Shown: piece by piece, positions 54,751 to 64,000 of the stretch
Position numbering within the stretch: position 1 is the stretch's first letter
Layout: each line of letters begins with the position of its first letter
Origin: Sandarakinorhabdus sp. AAP62
GTDB taxonomy: Bacteria > Pseudomonadota > Alphaproteobacteria > Sphingomonadales > Sphingomonadaceae
Direction: 5' to 3'
DNA: 64,000 nt
Assembly (NCBI RefSeq): GCF_000331225.1
Contig: NZ_ANFY01000010.1
Location: forward strand, 62,001-126,000
Notes under the pieces: model-generated
Seen by the model: the letters and a program-made list of their open reading frames with translations, nothing else
Told to the model about the DNA's origin: nothing
Database searches by the model: none
Translations under genes and position numbers: made by a program

Positions 54751-55520
54751 GCTTTGAAACCATCCTTGTCGAACAACGCGGTGCTGTCACGCTGGTGCGG
54801 CTCAATCGCCCGCAGGCGCTGAATGCGCTGAACTCCCAGGTGCTGGCCGATCTGATCGCCGCCTTTGCCGCCTATGATGCCGATGCCTCGCAGCGCTGCC
54901 TGGTCATCACCGGCAGCGAAAAGGCCTTTGCGGCGGGTGCCGACATCAAGGAAATGAGCGGGCAGAGCTTTGCCGAGATGTATGGCGGCAATTTCTTCGC
55001 CGGCTACGATCATGTCACCGCCACCCGCAAGCCGTGGATCGCGGCGGTGTCGGGCTTTGCGCTCGGCGGCGGCTGCGAACTGGCAATGATGGCCGACATC
55101 ATCATTGCAACGGAAAATGCGAAGTTCGGCCAGCCGGAAATCAAGCTGGGTGTGACGCCCGGAATGGGCGGATCGCAGCGCCTCGTGCGCGCCATCGGCA
55201 AGGCCAAGGCGATGGAAATGTGCCTGACCGGACGCATGATGGACGCGGCCGAAGCCGAACGTTCCGGCCTGGTGGCGCGCGTTGTGCCGACGGAAACGCT
55301 GCTCGATGAAGCGCTGAAGCTCGCCGAGACGATTGCGGGCATGGCCCCGCTGGCCAGCATCGCGGTGAAGGAAGAGATCGACGCCGCGTTCGAGATGAGC
55401 CTGAAGGAAGGCGTGCGTTTCGAGCGGAGGCTGTTCCACGGCCTGTTCGGCAGCGCCGATCAGAAGGAAGGCATGGCGGCGTTTGTCGAAAAGCGGCCCG
55501 GCAACTGGACGGGGCAATAG
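54747..55520 (+). CDS. Enoyl-CoA hydratase/crotonase
   Basis: A 257-residue crotonase. Both catalytic Glu residues are in place: [11 protein letters not shown] and [14 protein letters not shown]. It presumably hydrates methacrylyl-CoA in valine breakdown, which the location suggests. A generic beta-oxidation hydratase is an alternative. Start overlaps the cupin stop. Confidence 0.9.
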   Translation: MSFETILVEQRGAVTLVRLNRPQALNALNSQVLADLIAAFAAYDADASQRCLVITGSEKAFAAGADIKEMSGQSFAEMYGGNFFAGYDHVTATRKPWIAAVSGFALGGGCELAMMADIIIATENAKFGQPEIKLGVTPGMGGSQRLVRAIGKAKAMEMCLTGRMMDAAEAERSGLVARVVPTETLLDEALKLAETIAGMAPLASIAVKEEIDAAFEMSLKEGVRFERRLFHGLFGSADQKEGMAAFVEKRPGNWTGQ

Positions 55521-55523
55521 GCG

Positions 55524-55640
55524 TCTCCCCTCCCTGCAAGGGAGGGGCCGGGGGAGGGTTCTCCCCACATGCACCAATCGCAGGACCAGGCGGCACGGAG
55601 TTACCCTCCCCCAGCCCCTCCCTGCAAGCAGGGAGGGGAG
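55524..55640. repeat. Paired REP-like palindromes upstream of mmsB
   Basis: Two hairpins lie head to head. The first pairs CCCCTCCC (55527-55534) with GGGAGGGG (55540-55547). The second pairs CCCCTCCCTGC (55615-55625) with GCAGGGAGGGG (55628-55638). Their inner flanks, GGGGGAGGGT at 55550-55559 and ACCCTCCCCC at 55603-55612, are complementary, so the whole element can fold into one large hairpin with a 43-nt centre. The last bases supply the mmsB ribosome site. Confidence 0.8.
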
Positions 55641-55644
55641 CACA

Positions 55645-56523
55645 ATGGCGATCATCGCCTTCATCGGGGTCGGCAACATGGGGGGCGGCATGGCCCTCAA
55701 TCTGCTCAGGGCCGGCCATGAAATCTGGGCGTTCGACCTGTCGGCGCAAGCCCTCGCACGCGTCACGGCGGGCGGCGCGACGGCGGCCAGCAGCGCTGCC
55801 GATGCTGCAGCGGGTGCCGACGTCATCATTACCATGCTGCCGGCGGGCAGCCATGTCCGCGCTGCCTATGAAGGCGAATTGTTCGCCGCCGCCCAGCCGC
55901 ATGCCGTGCTGATCGATTGTTCCACCATCGATGTCGCCACCGCCAAGGCCATGGGCGAAGCGGCTGCCCACAAGGGCCTGGCGATGGTGGATGCGCCGGT
56001 GTCGGGCGGCACGGCGGCGGCTGATGGCGGCACGCTCACCTTCATGGTCGGTGGGCCGGATGCGGCCTTTGCGCTGGCGCAGCCGGTATTGGAAAAAATG
56101 GGCAAGGCCGTGATCCACGCCGGCGGGCCGGGCATGGGCCAGGCCGCCAAGATCTGCAACAACATGATCCTGGGGGCCACCATGATCGCCACCGCCGAAG
56201 CCTTCGTGCTGGCCGAGAAGCTGGGGCTGGAGGCGCAGACCTTCTTCGATATCTCGTCCAAGGCCAGCGGCCAGTCGTGGAGCATGACCAGCTATTGCCC
56301 CGTCCCCGGCCCTGTCCCCACCTCGCCGGCCAACCGCGATTACCAGGGGGGCTTTGCCGCCGCCCTGATGCTCAAGGACCTGAAACTGGCGATGGAGGCC
56401 GCACAGGGCGCCGGTGCCAGTGTCCCGATGGGCGCCAGCGCCGAAAGCCTCTACCAGTTGCTGGTCAACAACGGCAGCGGCGGCGCCGATTTTTCGTCCA
56501 TCATCAGGCTGCTGCGCGGCTGA
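55645..56523 (+). CDS. mmsB: 3-hydroxyisobutyrate dehydrogenase
   Basis: NAD-dependent enzyme of valine degradation, 292 residues. Rossmann motif [18 protein letters not shown] at the N-terminus, [22 protein letters not shown] in the substrate region and the catalytic Lys in [12 protein letters not shown]. The start ATG 55645 uses a GGGAGGGGAG site at 55631-55640 contributed by the repeat upstream. Confidence 0.95.
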   Translation: MAIIAFIGVGNMGGGMALNLLRAGHEIWAFDLSAQALARVTAGGATAASSAADAAAGADVIITMLPAGSHVRAAYEGELFAAAQPHAVLIDCSTIDVATAKAMGEAAAHKGLAMVDAPVSGGTAAADGGTLTFMVGGPDAAFALAQPVLEKMGKAVIHAGGPGMGQAAKICNNMILGATMIATAEAFVLAEKLGLEAQTFFDISSKASGQSWSMTSYCPVPGPVPTSPANRDYQGGFAAALMLKDLKLAMEAAQGAGASVPMGASAESLYQLLVNNGSGGADFSSIIRLLRG

Positions 56524-56572
56524 TCTGCCGCGTTGGCATTTCACCGCCATCCGCGCTATGCCGCGCCGCATC

Positions 56573-57235
56573 ATGACGACGCCGCTGATCATCGCCCTGC
56601 CCAAGGGCCGCATCCTGAAAGAAGCGCTGCCGCTGCTGGCGCATATCGGTATCGTGCCGGAAGCGGATTTTTCGGACGAGAACAGCCGCAAGCTGACCTT
56701 TGCCACCAGCCGCGATGATGTGCGGGTGATCCGGGTGCGCAGTTTCGATGTGGCGACGTTCGTGGCCTTTGGCGCGGCGCAGCTTGGCATTGCCGGCAAC
56801 GATGTGCTGATGGAGTTCGACTTCTCCGAAATCTATGCCCCCGTCGATCTCGGCATCGGCCACTGCCGCCTGTCTGTCGCGCAGCCGGCCGCGCTCGATC
56901 CCGATCTGTCGCGGCTGAGCCATGTGCGGGTGGCAACCAAATATCCCGGCCTCACCCGGCGGCACTTTGCGGCGCGCGGGCTGCAGGCCGAGGTGATCAA
57001 GCTGAATGGTGCGATGGAACTGGCGCCGCTGGTTGGTCTGTCCAGCCGCATCGTCGATCTGGTGTCCACCGGCAAGACGCTGGCCGAAAATGGCCTGGTG
57101 GAAGTGGAAGTGATCGCCAACATCACCAGCCGGCTGATCGCCAACCGCGCTGCCTTCAAGACGGACAGCCGGGTCGTCGCCATCATCGATGCCATGCGGG
57201 ACCTCACGGAAAAGTCCGATGCCGCAGCGGCTTGA
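56573..57235 (+). CDS. hisG: ATP phosphoribosyltransferase, short form
   Basis: First enzyme of histidine synthesis, 220 residues, so the short HisG type that normally needs a HisZ partner. It has the opening [18 protein letters not shown], the PRPP-site region [18 protein letters not shown], and [13 protein letters not shown]. No hisZ is visible in the window. ATG 56573 is preferred; ATG 56558 would add five residues. The frame overlaps hisD. Confidence 0.95.
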   Translation: MTTPLIIALPKGRILKEALPLLAHIGIVPEADFSDENSRKLTFATSRDDVRVIRVRSFDVATFVAFGAAQLGIAGNDVLMEFDFSEIYAPVDLGIGHCRLSVAQPAALDPDLSRLSHVRVATKYPGLTRRHFAARGLQAEVIKLNGAMELAPLVGLSSRIVDLVSTGKTLAENGLVEVEVIANITSRLIANRAAFKTDSRVVAIIDAMRDLTEKSDAAAA

Positions 57236-58508
57236 TGCGAGCGATGACGGCTTTGCCGCGGCCTTTGTGGCGCTGGTCGATGCCAAGCGCGACGATGCCG
57301 CCGATGTGTCGGCCACAGTCTCTGCCATCATCGCGGCGGTGAAGGCGCGCGGCGATGCCGCCGTGGCCGAACTCACCGCCAAGTTTGATCGCGTCGATCT
57401 GGATGCGGCCGGCTGGGAGATTCCCGCCGCCGATCTTGATGCGGCGCTGGCGGGCCTCGCGCCCGAACTGCGCGCCGCTCTCGATCTCGCCGCCGCCCGC
57501 ATCCGCGCCTTCCACGAACGGCAGAAGCCGCAAGGCAACGATGCGGTGGACGATGCCGGTGTGCGCACCGGTGTGCGCTGGTCGCCGGTCGATGCGGCGG
57601 GCCTTTATGTGCCGGGTGGGCGGGCCGCCTATCCCTCGTCGGTGTTGATGAACGCCATTCCCGCCGTGGTGGCTGGCGTGCGCGATCTGATCATGGTGAC
57701 GCCTACCCCCGATGGCATCGTCAATCCGCTGGTGCTGGCCGCGGCGCGCGTGGCCGGCGTTTCCCGCGTGTTCCGCATCGGCGGCGCACAGGCGGTGGCG
57801 GCACTGGCGTTCGGCACGGCGCACATCCCCAGGGTCGATGTCATAACCGGCCCCGGCAACGCCTTCGTCGCCGAAGCCAAGCGCCAGCTTTATGGCGTGG
57901 TCGGCATCGACATGGTGGCCGGGCCGTCGGAAGTCGTCATCGTCTCCGACGGCCAGTCCAACCCCGACTGGATCGCCGCCGATCTGCTGGCCCAGGCCGA
58001 ACATGATCCGGTGGCGCAATCCATCCTGATCACCACGTCGACCGCCGAAGCCGAGGCGGTGGAAGCCGCTGTTGCCCGTCAGCTGGAAACCCTGTCCACC
58101 GCCGCCGTGGCCGGGGCCTCATGGCGCGATTTCGGTGCCATCATCACCGTGCCCGATCTCGATGCCGCCCTGCCCTTGCTTGACCGCCTGGCTGCCGAAC
58201 ATGCCGAACTGATGGTCGATGATCCCGATGCGCTGTTCGACCGGATGCGCCACGCCGGATCGGTGTTCCTTGGCCGCCACACGCCGGAAGCGGCGGGCGA
58301 CTATCTCGCCGGCCCCAATCACGTGCTGCCCACCGGGCGCCGGGCACGCTTTGCCTCTGGCCTGTCGGTGGTGGATTTCATGAAGCGCACGACCTTCCTC
58401 GATTGCGGCCCGCAGGGGCTGGCGGCCATTGGCCCCGCCGGTGCGGCGATTGCCGATGTCGAAGGCCTGGCCGCCCACGCCGCCTCGATCCGGCTGCGCC
58501 TGATCTAG
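57219..58508 (+). CDS. hisD: Histidinol dehydrogenase
   Basis: Last enzyme of histidine synthesis, 429 residues, zinc-dependent. Conserved residues visible are [13 protein letters not shown] (Gln and His zinc region), AEHAELM (Glu-His pair), [14 protein letters not shown] and the terminal His of GLAAHAAS. Starts within the end of hisG (17-nt overlap) and converges with the serine hydrolase over 4 bp. Confidence 0.96.
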   Translation: MPQRLDASDDGFAAAFVALVDAKRDDAADVSATVSAIIAAVKARGDAAVAELTAKFDRVDLDAAGWEIPAADLDAALAGLAPELRAALDLAAARIRAFHERQKPQGNDAVDDAGVRTGVRWSPVDAAGLYVPGGRAAYPSSVLMNAIPAVVAGVRDLIMVTPTPDGIVNPLVLAAARVAGVSRVFRIGGAQAVAALAFGTAHIPRVDVITGPGNAFVAEAKRQLYGVVGIDMVAGPSEVVIVSDGQSNPDWIAADLLAQAEHDPVAQSILITTSTAEAEAVEAAVARQLETLSTAAVAGASWRDFGAIITVPDLDAALPLLDRLAAEHAELMVDDPDALFDRMRHAGSVFLGRHTPEAAGDYLAGPNHVLPTGRRARFASGLSVVDFMKRTTFLDCGPQGLAAIGPAGAAIADVEGLAAHAASIRLRLI

Positions 58509-59653
58509 CGCCCGTACACCGCCCGTTCGAAGGCGCGCAGCACTTCCAGCGTTGCCGGTTCGCCAAACGGCAGATGCTGCATGCACAGGATGGCGGCAAT
58601 GTCGGATTCGGGGTCGATCCAGTAATAGCTGTTGGCAACGCCGGCCCAGGCCAGGCTGCCGGCGGCGCGGCCATCGGGGCCGGGCTCCGGGTTGATCAGG
58701 AAGCCAAGGCCCCAGCCGCAATCCATCATCGGGAACAGATCGAAATCGGTCGAGAATCCGGGCTGGTTGGTCGGCATGCGGCCGGCCGCCATGGTCACCT
58801 GGTTGCTGGCCATGTCGGTGACGGTTTCGGGGCGCAGGATGCGCGCGCCGTTCAGCTGGCCGCGATTGAGGATCATGCGGCAGAAGAGCAGATAATCGCG
58901 CGCCGAGGCGACCAGCCCGCCACCGGCGCCCTGATATTCGGCCTTGTCGCCGCCGCCGAAATGGATGGGGAAGGGCATCAGGCCGCCATCGGGCGTGCGC
59001 ACGTGCAGCGGGACAAGCCGCGCCTTCACCGCATCATCGAAGCCAAATGTCGTATCCTTCATGCCCAGCGGCCCGGTGACATGGCGCGTCAGCCAGTCGC
59101 CCAGTTTCATGCCCGACGCGGCTTCCACCGCCAGCCCCACCCAATCGGTGGAGATGCCATAAATCCAGCGGGTGCCGGGATCGGCGAGCAACGGCGCCTT
59201 CAGGCTGGCCAGGCTGCCCGGCATGGCCGGATTGTGCAGGCGATATTGCGTCAGCTCGGCCGACATGAATTCATAGCCAAAGCCCGAGGTGTGGGTCAGC
59301 AACTGCCGGAGCGTGATCGGCCCGGCGGCCGGGCGGGTGACCGGCTTGCCCGCGTCGTCAAAGCCTTCCAGCACGTCCGGGTTGGCAAGTTGGGGGAGCA
59401 GCGTGCCGATATCATCATCAAGGTTGAGCCGGCCCTGTTCCACCAATTGCATGGCGGCGATACTGGCGATGGCCTTGGTCATCGAGGCGATCTGGAACAG
59501 ATTGTCCTGGCTCAGCGGCGGGCCACCGGGGCCCTTGGTGCCGACGGCCACTTCGGCGAGCGTGCCGCTGCTGTTGCCCACCACGGCCACCGCGCCGGGA
59601 ATGTTGGCGGCGGCCAGTGTGGTTTCGAGTGCAGTCTTGATCCGTTCGAGCAT
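58505..59653 (-). CDS. Serine hydrolase (beta-lactamase/class C-like family)
   Basis: A 382-residue serine hydrolase. The nucleophile motif SxxK is ASMTK near residue 56, and the second motif is YGIS near 175 (YxS in place of YxN). HTSGFGYEF is typical of the EstB or 6-aminohexanoate hydrolase branch. I see no signal peptide, so it is probably a cytoplasmic esterase or amidase rather than a beta-lactamase. ATG 59653 follows GGAGAGGCTGCC. Confidence 0.87.
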   Translation of the reverse strand: MLERIKTALETTLAAANIPGAVAVVGNSSGTLAEVAVGTKGPGGPPLSQDNLFQIASMTKAIASIAAMQLVEQGRLNLDDDIGTLLPQLANPDVLEGFDDAGKPVTRPAAGPITLRQLLTHTSGFGYEFMSAELTQYRLHNPAMPGSLASLKAPLLADPGTRWIYGISTDWVGLAVEAASGMKLGDWLTRHVTGPLGMKDTTFGFDDAVKARLVPLHVRTPDGGLMPFPIHFGGGDKAEYQGAGGGLVASARDYLLFCRMILNRGQLNGARILRPETVTDMASNQVTMAAGRMPTNQPGFSTDFDLFPMMDCGWGLGFLINPEPGPDGRAAGSLAWAGVANSYYWIDPESDIAAILCMQHLPFGEPATLEVLRAFERAVYGR

Positions 59654-59864
59654 GGCAGCCTCTCCTTTACGGCCAAGCTTAGGGAAGATGCCCACCCCCG
59701 GCCCCTTCCGCTTTTGACAGATTTTCCGCATTTCGAGGGATGTCAGTGCGCCCTTTCGTCCATGCTCGGTGCGCACCCACAGCCCGTCGCGTTGCCATGA
59801 TGACAGGCATTGCCCGTGTAGGACAGGCTCTGCAGCAGCGGGTCTGGTCTTGTTTTGCCGGGGC

Positions 59865-61451
59865 TCAATGCCGGAAATGGCGCATCCCGGTGAACACCAT
59901 CGCCAGCCCGCGTTCGTCGGCGGCCGCGATCACGTCCTTGTCGCGGATGGAGCCGCCGGGCTGGATGATGGCGGTGGCGCCGGCCTCGGCCGCAGCGATC
60001 AGGCCATCGGCGAAGGGGAAGAAGGCATCGGAAGCGACGCAGGAACCGATGGTGCGCGGCTGGGCCCAGCCGGCGGCTTCGGCGGCGTCGATGGCCTTGC
60101 GCGCGGCGATGCGGGTGGAATCGAGCCGGCTCATCTGGCCGGCACCAACGCCCGCCGTCGCGCCGCCATTGGCATAAACGATGGCGTTGGATTTCACGTG
60201 CCGCGCCACGGTCCAGGCAAACATCAGGTCGGCCCATTCGGCTTCGGTCGGCGCGCGCTGGGTCACGACCTGGCAGCCGGCGCGCAGCACCGCGCCATTG
60301 TCGCGGCTCTGCACCAGCATGCCGCCCGAAATCGGTTTCAGCATCAGGCCAGGCCGGCGCGGATCGGGCAGTTCGGCGAGCAGCAGGCGCAGATTCTTCT
60401 TGGCGGCGAAGATCTTCAGCGCGTCATCATCGGCGCCCGGCGCGATCACCACTTCGGTGAAGATGCCGGTGATGGCCTCCGCCGTCGGGCCGTCGAGGGG
60501 CTGGTTGACCGCGATGATGCCGCCAAAGGCCGAGACCGGGTCACACTGGAACGCCTTTTCATAGGCATCGGCCAGCGTGCTGCCGGTGGCGACGCCGCAG
60601 GGATTGGCGTGCTTGATGATGGCGCAGGCCGGCCCGGCGTCGCGCCATTCGGCGATCAGATCGAGCGCGCCATCGGCATCGTTGAGATTATTGTAGCTCA
60701 GTTCCTTGCCCTGCACCTGGCGCGCGGCGGCGAGGCCATAGCTGCGGCCCTGCGGCAGGTAGAGCGCGGCCTGCTGGTGCGGGTTCTCGCCGTAACGCAG
60801 CGTTTCCTTCCGCGTCAGCGCCACCGGCAGCACGGCCGGGAACATTTCCTGCCTGTCGGCAAAGGCGAACCAGCTGGCGACGGCGGCATCATAGGCGGCC
60901 GTGTGGGCAAAGGCGGCGGCAGCGAGGCGGCGGCGCAGCGCCAGCGGGGTGGCGCCAGCGTTCGCATCCAGCGCGGCGATGAAGTCGTCATACTGATCGG
61001 GGCTGGTCAGGATGGCGACGAAATCATGGTTCTTGGCCGAAGATCGCACCATCGCCGGGCCACCGATGTCGATATTCTCGATGATCTCGTCCCGTGGCGC
61101 GCCCTTGGCGACGGTGGCGGCGAACGGATAGAGGTTGATCACCGCCAGATCGATGGCGCCGATGCCATTGTCCGCCATCGCCTGCACATGGTCTTCATTG
61201 TCGCGCAGCGCCAAGAGGCCGCCGTGCACGCGCGGATGCAGCGTCTTCACCCGGCCGTCCATCATCTCCGGGCTGCCGGTGAGCTCGGCGACATCCTTCA
61301 CCGCGTGACCCAGCGCGCGCAGCGCCGTCGCCGTGCCACCGGTGGAGACCAGCTCCACGCCGCGCGCCACCAGCGCGGCAGCCAGCGGCTCCAGCCCGGC
61401 CTTGTCGGACACCGAAAGCAGGGCGCGGCGGATGGGGACGAGATCGGTCAT
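59865..61451 (-). CDS. purH: Bifunctional AICAR transformylase/IMP cyclohydrolase
   Basis: Last two steps of IMP synthesis, 528 residues. N-terminal MGS-like cyclohydrolase domain ([26 protein letters not shown]) and C-terminal AICAR formyltransferase ([26 protein letters not shown]). Length is normal. The 211 bp after its stop hold nothing I recognise. Confidence 0.96.
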   Translation of the reverse strand: MTDLVPIRRALLSVSDKAGLEPLAAALVARGVELVSTGGTATALRALGHAVKDVAELTGSPEMMDGRVKTLHPRVHGGLLALRDNEDHVQAMADNGIGAIDLAVINLYPFAATVAKGAPRDEIIENIDIGGPAMVRSSAKNHDFVAILTSPDQYDDFIAALDANAGATPLALRRRLAAAAFAHTAAYDAAVASWFAFADRQEMFPAVLPVALTRKETLRYGENPHQQAALYLPQGRSYGLAAARQVQGKELSYNNLNDADGALDLIAEWRDAGPACAIIKHANPCGVATGSTLADAYEKAFQCDPVSAFGGIIAVNQPLDGPTAEAITGIFTEVVIAPGADDDALKIFAAKKNLRLLLAELPDPRRPGLMLKPISGGMLVQSRDNGAVLRAGCQVVTQRAPTEAEWADLMFAWTVARHVKSNAIVYANGGATAGVGAGQMSRLDSTRIAARKAIDAAEAAGWAQPRTIGSCVASDAFFPFADGLIAAAEAGATAIIQPGGSIRDKDVIAAADERGLAMVFTGMRHFRH

Positions 61452-61508
61452 GGCGAGCGGCTTTCCGGAACGGTGGACGATTGCGCGCCCGCCTAGCGCC
61501 TCAAGCCG

Positions 61509-63257
61509 CTATTTGCCAGCCCGCTTCAGGCTCCAGTGCACATCGGCGGCCATTTTCTGGGTGCCGCCGGAAACCACCAGTTGCTGGGTGCGCTGGATGG
61601 TGCCGGCGCCATCCACCCACACCGATGGTTCGATGGCCAGCCGGCCGGCACCGCCTTCCAGCCGCACCTTGAACGCCCAGATTCGGCCCGACGCGGTTTT
61701 CAGCAAGGCGCCCATGCCATCGGCGGTGGGGGTGGCCGAAACGCCGGGGCCAAGGTGAAAGCGCACATCGAAACTGCGTTCGGCGCGGCGGCGCAGCAGG
61801 CCGGCCGGCGCCGCCTCGATCAGATCCTCGCCAGCCAGTTCATTGCCATCGGCAGTGAGGAACAGGCGGCGGCGTACCAGCATGCCGAAGCGCCTGGCAT
61901 AGCCATTGTGGCTGGTCTCGATCAGATGGCCTTCCACGCTGCTGCGCAGGGCCAGCGTCACTTCCTCCACCCCGGCGGCCAGCGTGCCATCATCGCGGAT
62001 GCGGGTGCTGTTGGTGTCGGCAATTACCAGCGTCGAATGGGCCGCCGTGGTCGACAGGCCCGATGCCAGCGCCGGCGCCAGCGGCGCTTCCAGGCCGCGC
62101 ACGCCGCCGCAATTGGTGATCAGCCGGTCGGGCCCGTCGCTCATTTCAAAGGCCAATGTGCCGGCATGGCCGCTGCTCGACAGGCGGGCCGATGGCGGCG
62201 GGCCGGCATCGATCACCACGACACTGCGCCCGGCCGAAAGGCGGTGATAGCCGCTCCAGCGCCCGCCGCGGCGGATTTCGGTGCCGGTCGCCGTCTTGCG
62301 CGACAGCCGCTCCAGCGCTTCGGGCGCGATCACCGCGCCGCCGTGCCAGGCGCCGATCTGGCCATCGCCCAGCATCAGCCCACGCAGGGCCGGGGCCAGC
62401 CGGGCCAGCGTGTCGGCAAACACCGGTGGCGCACGATTGCCCAGCGCCTCCGGCGCATTGGCGGTGAAGATCAGCAGATCGGCCAGCGCCAGCGCATCGA
62501 CCGGCGCGCGGCTGGCGATGCCGCCATCGGGCAGCACCAGCACCGGCAGCAACTGGTTCAGACCGGCCAGCGCCGCACTGGCACGCACCTCGCCGCCGGG
62601 GATGAGCGTGCCGGCGGCATAAAGCCCGCACAGCGCCCGGGCCTGCGCCAGGCCCTCGGTGCCGCGCCGGGCGGCGCGATCAAGGTGGCGGGCCCAGGTC
62701 GCCATCGCCGACAGCACGGCCGAACGATAGATCTGGTTGGAGGAGGACAGGATCAGCGGCGCATGGCCCAGCGCCATCAGCAGCCGTGTGCCGGCGAGAT
62801 CGGCGCGCCAGCCCAGCGCATCATATTCGCCAAAACTGGCCAGCCAGCGTTCGACCAGATTCTCCGCGGCGCGCTTCGCCGCCTCGCGGTCGGGCAGGAT
62901 GGCCAGATCGCGCAGCCATTCCCAGCCATGCGCCCATTCCAGCCACTCCGGCGGCGGACCGGCTTCGCGGAACGTGATGTCCCGCGTCATCTGCGTGTGG
63001 CCGGCGTGGATCAGGCGGCCAGCGACAATGCGTTCGCCAATATGGGGATCGCCCGGCACCGGATCGGCGGGAGCCGCCAGCAGTTTCAGCGGGAACCGGC
63101 CGCGCAGGCGAAAGCGGTGCAGCGGCGTCGCATAGAGCCGACTGGTCAGCCCCTGGGCCAGTTTTTCCGTCAGCGACAGTCCGCGATCGCCGCCACCACG
63201 GCGCAGGCTGCCGTCCTCATCTTCCAGTTCAGGTTGCGGGGGCGGCTTTGCCATCAA
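61509..63257 (-). CDS. Heparinase II/III family protein
   Basis: A 582-residue protein with a helical N-terminal part ([28 protein letters not shown]) and a C-terminal beta-sandwich ([36 protein letters not shown]). The overall pattern is that of the Hepar_II_III family. No signal peptide is obvious. Polysaccharide lyase activity is inferred only, and many chromosomal copies beside purH and rpe are uncharacterised. Overlaps the rpe stop by 4 nt. Confidence 0.88.
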   Translation of the reverse strand: MMAKPPPQPELEDEDGSLRRGGGDRGLSLTEKLAQGLTSRLYATPLHRFRLRGRFPLKLLAAPADPVPGDPHIGERIVAGRLIHAGHTQMTRDITFREAGPPPEWLEWAHGWEWLRDLAILPDREAAKRAAENLVERWLASFGEYDALGWRADLAGTRLLMALGHAPLILSSSNQIYRSAVLSAMATWARHLDRAARRGTEGLAQARALCGLYAAGTLIPGGEVRASAALAGLNQLLPVLVLPDGGIASRAPVDALALADLLIFTANAPEALGNRAPPVFADTLARLAPALRGLMLGDGQIGAWHGGAVIAPEALERLSRKTATGTEIRRGGRWSGYHRLSAGRSVVVIDAGPPPSARLSSSGHAGTLAFEMSDGPDRLITNCGGVRGLEAPLAPALASGLSTTAAHSTLVIADTNSTRIRDDGTLAAGVEEVTLALRSSVEGHLIETSHNGYARRFGMLVRRRLFLTADGNELAGEDLIEAAPAGLLRRRAERSFDVRFHLGPGVSATPTADGMGALLKTASGRIWAFKVRLEGGAGRLAIEPSVWVDGAGTIQRTQQLVVSGGTQKMAADVHWSLKRAGK

Positions 63258-63916
63258 TGCCCCTTCAGGGCCGCGATATTGGCGGCATAATGCGCCGCGC
63301 CGCCCTTGAAGCTGGCGGTGCCGGCAACCAGCACATCGGCCCCGGCGGCCACCACGGTGGCGGCATTGCCGGCATCCACGCCGCCATCCACTTCCAGGTG
63401 AATGCTGCGCCCGCTGTCGTCGATCATGCGCCGCAGGCGTTCGATCTTCTTCAGCTGGCTGGTGATGAAGCTCTGCCCGCCGAAACCGGGGTTGACGCTC
63501 ATCACCAGGATGAGGTCGATATCACCCAGCACTTCGGCGACAAGTTCGACCGGGCTGGCGGGATTGAGCGACACGCCGGCCTTCTTCCCCAATGCCTTGA
63601 TGCGCTGGACGGTGCGGTGCAGGTGCGGGCCTGCTTCGGGGTGGACGGTCAATAGGTCGGCGCCGGCTTCGGCAAAGGCTTCCAGATACAGATCAACCGG
63701 GCTGATCATCAGATGCACGTCGAACGGCAGGCTGCTGTGCGGGCGCAGCGCCTTCACCACGGCGGGGCCAATGGTGATGTTGGGCACGAAATGCCCATCC
63801 ATCACGTCGACATGGATCCAGTCTGCCCCGGCGGCGCTGATGGCGCGCACTTCTTCGCCCAAACGCGCGAAATCAGCCGAAAGGATCGACGGGGCAATGC
63901 GGACAGGCGGGCTCAT
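63254..63916 (-). CDS. rpe: Ribulose-phosphate 3-epimerase
   Basis: Pentose-phosphate epimerase of 220 residues. The barrel opens [17 protein letters not shown]; metal ligands lie in [15 protein letters not shown], and the later [13 protein letters not shown] block carries the second catalytic acid. Upstream bases 63917-64000 reach the window edge with no other gene seen. Confidence 0.96.
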   Translation of the reverse strand: MSPPVRIAPSILSADFARLGEEVRAISAAGADWIHVDVMDGHFVPNITIGPAVVKALRPHSSLPFDVHLMISPVDLYLEAFAEAGADLLTVHPEAGPHLHRTVQRIKALGKKAGVSLNPASPVELVAEVLGDIDLILVMSVNPGFGGQSFITSQLKKIERLRRMIDDSGRSIHLEVDGGVDAGNAATVVAAGADVLVAGTASFKGGAAHYAANIAALKGH

Positions 63917-64000
63917 GCCCCGTGCTTAGCAGGGCCGGCGCACCCGTGGTAGGGGGCGCACCGGCGCATCACCGCAGGCTTCTGTGGATTGATCGCGGCT

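Noticed and set aside
59654-59864. Possible small gene in the gap between purH and the serine hydrolase
   Set aside because: Frames here either read into neighbours or lack ribosome sites and domain-like composition. I see nothing supported.
61536-63290. A plus-strand frame opposite the heparinase-like gene
   Set aside because: It is antisense to a gene with coherent family motifs; its composition is skewed towards Gly, Arg, Gln and Ala.
1-64000. CRISPR array, prophage or insertion sequence
   Set aside because: No regular repeat-spacer pattern, integrase, transposase or phage structural gene was found in either strand.

Overview
The window is 64 kb of GC-rich (about two thirds G+C by eye) bacterial chromosome. 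The gene set points to an alphaproteobacterium, most likely in or near Sphingomonadales. Evidence includes a MucR regulator, a RegB/RegA redox pair, MmcB, DUF1491, DUF3576 and DUF1178 proteins, and the order hemE - gap - PEP synthase regulator - maf - aroE - coaE - dnaQ. That order is the classical chromosome origin neighbourhood of Caulobacter and Rickettsia. I annotate 69 protein genes and two tRNAs. I saw no insertion sequence, prophage, integrase or CRISPR array.

The most notable non-coding element is the gap at 23336-23706, which I call the chromosomal replication origin (oriC). It holds two perfect DnaA boxes, a near-match box, an A/T-rich stretch and six GANTC sites within 268 bp. Genes diverge from it: hemE reads left and the PEP synthase regulator reads right. 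To the left 21 of 28 CDS, and to the right 24 of 41, run away from it, as expected around a bidirectional origin.

Left arm (1-23335): lptE (cut by the window edge), leuS and a DUF3576 lipoprotein; an outer-membrane-like protein and the PLP protein YggS; an orphan nucleotidyltransferase; the compact chain corC-ybeY-phoH-miaB-plsC-fur; MucR; the chain rimI-tsaB-nitroreductase-nfuA; UspA and an NDUFAF5-like methyltransferase; divergent comF-grxC-nitrilase-DUF1178 and tRNA-Arg(CCT); a membrane fatty acid hydroxylase; then a SnoaL-like protein, hrpB, hemJ and hemE.

Right arm (23707-64000): the overlapping PEP synthase regulator-maf-aroE-coaE-dnaQ chain; hpf-ptsN-DUF1491; sleB and mmcB; a DUF885 protein; the redox regulators RegA/RegB with an ankyrin protein and a divergent SCO1/SenC copper chaperone; YcgN and a YgjP-type metalloprotein; an alpha/beta hydrolase, DsbA-like protein and M48 protease; rpoN and lptB; a TauE/SafE transporter; ftsK; a UbiH-type monooxygenase and two tandem Baeyer-Villiger monooxygenases; Trm112-like, Lon-N and CnoX-like proteins; tRNA-Gly(GCC) and a zinc exporter; a valine-degradation block (mmsA, cupin, enoyl-CoA hydratase, mmsB); hisG-hisD; a serine hydrolase; purH, a heparinase-like gene and rpe.

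Three kinds of small repeat stand out: a palindrome inserted in frame inside leuS, a paired REP-like palindrome that supplies the ribosome binding site of mmsB, and a three-copy hairpin family placed just after the stop codons of yggS, corC and rpoN. The sensor kinase RegB also appears to have lost its redox cysteine.
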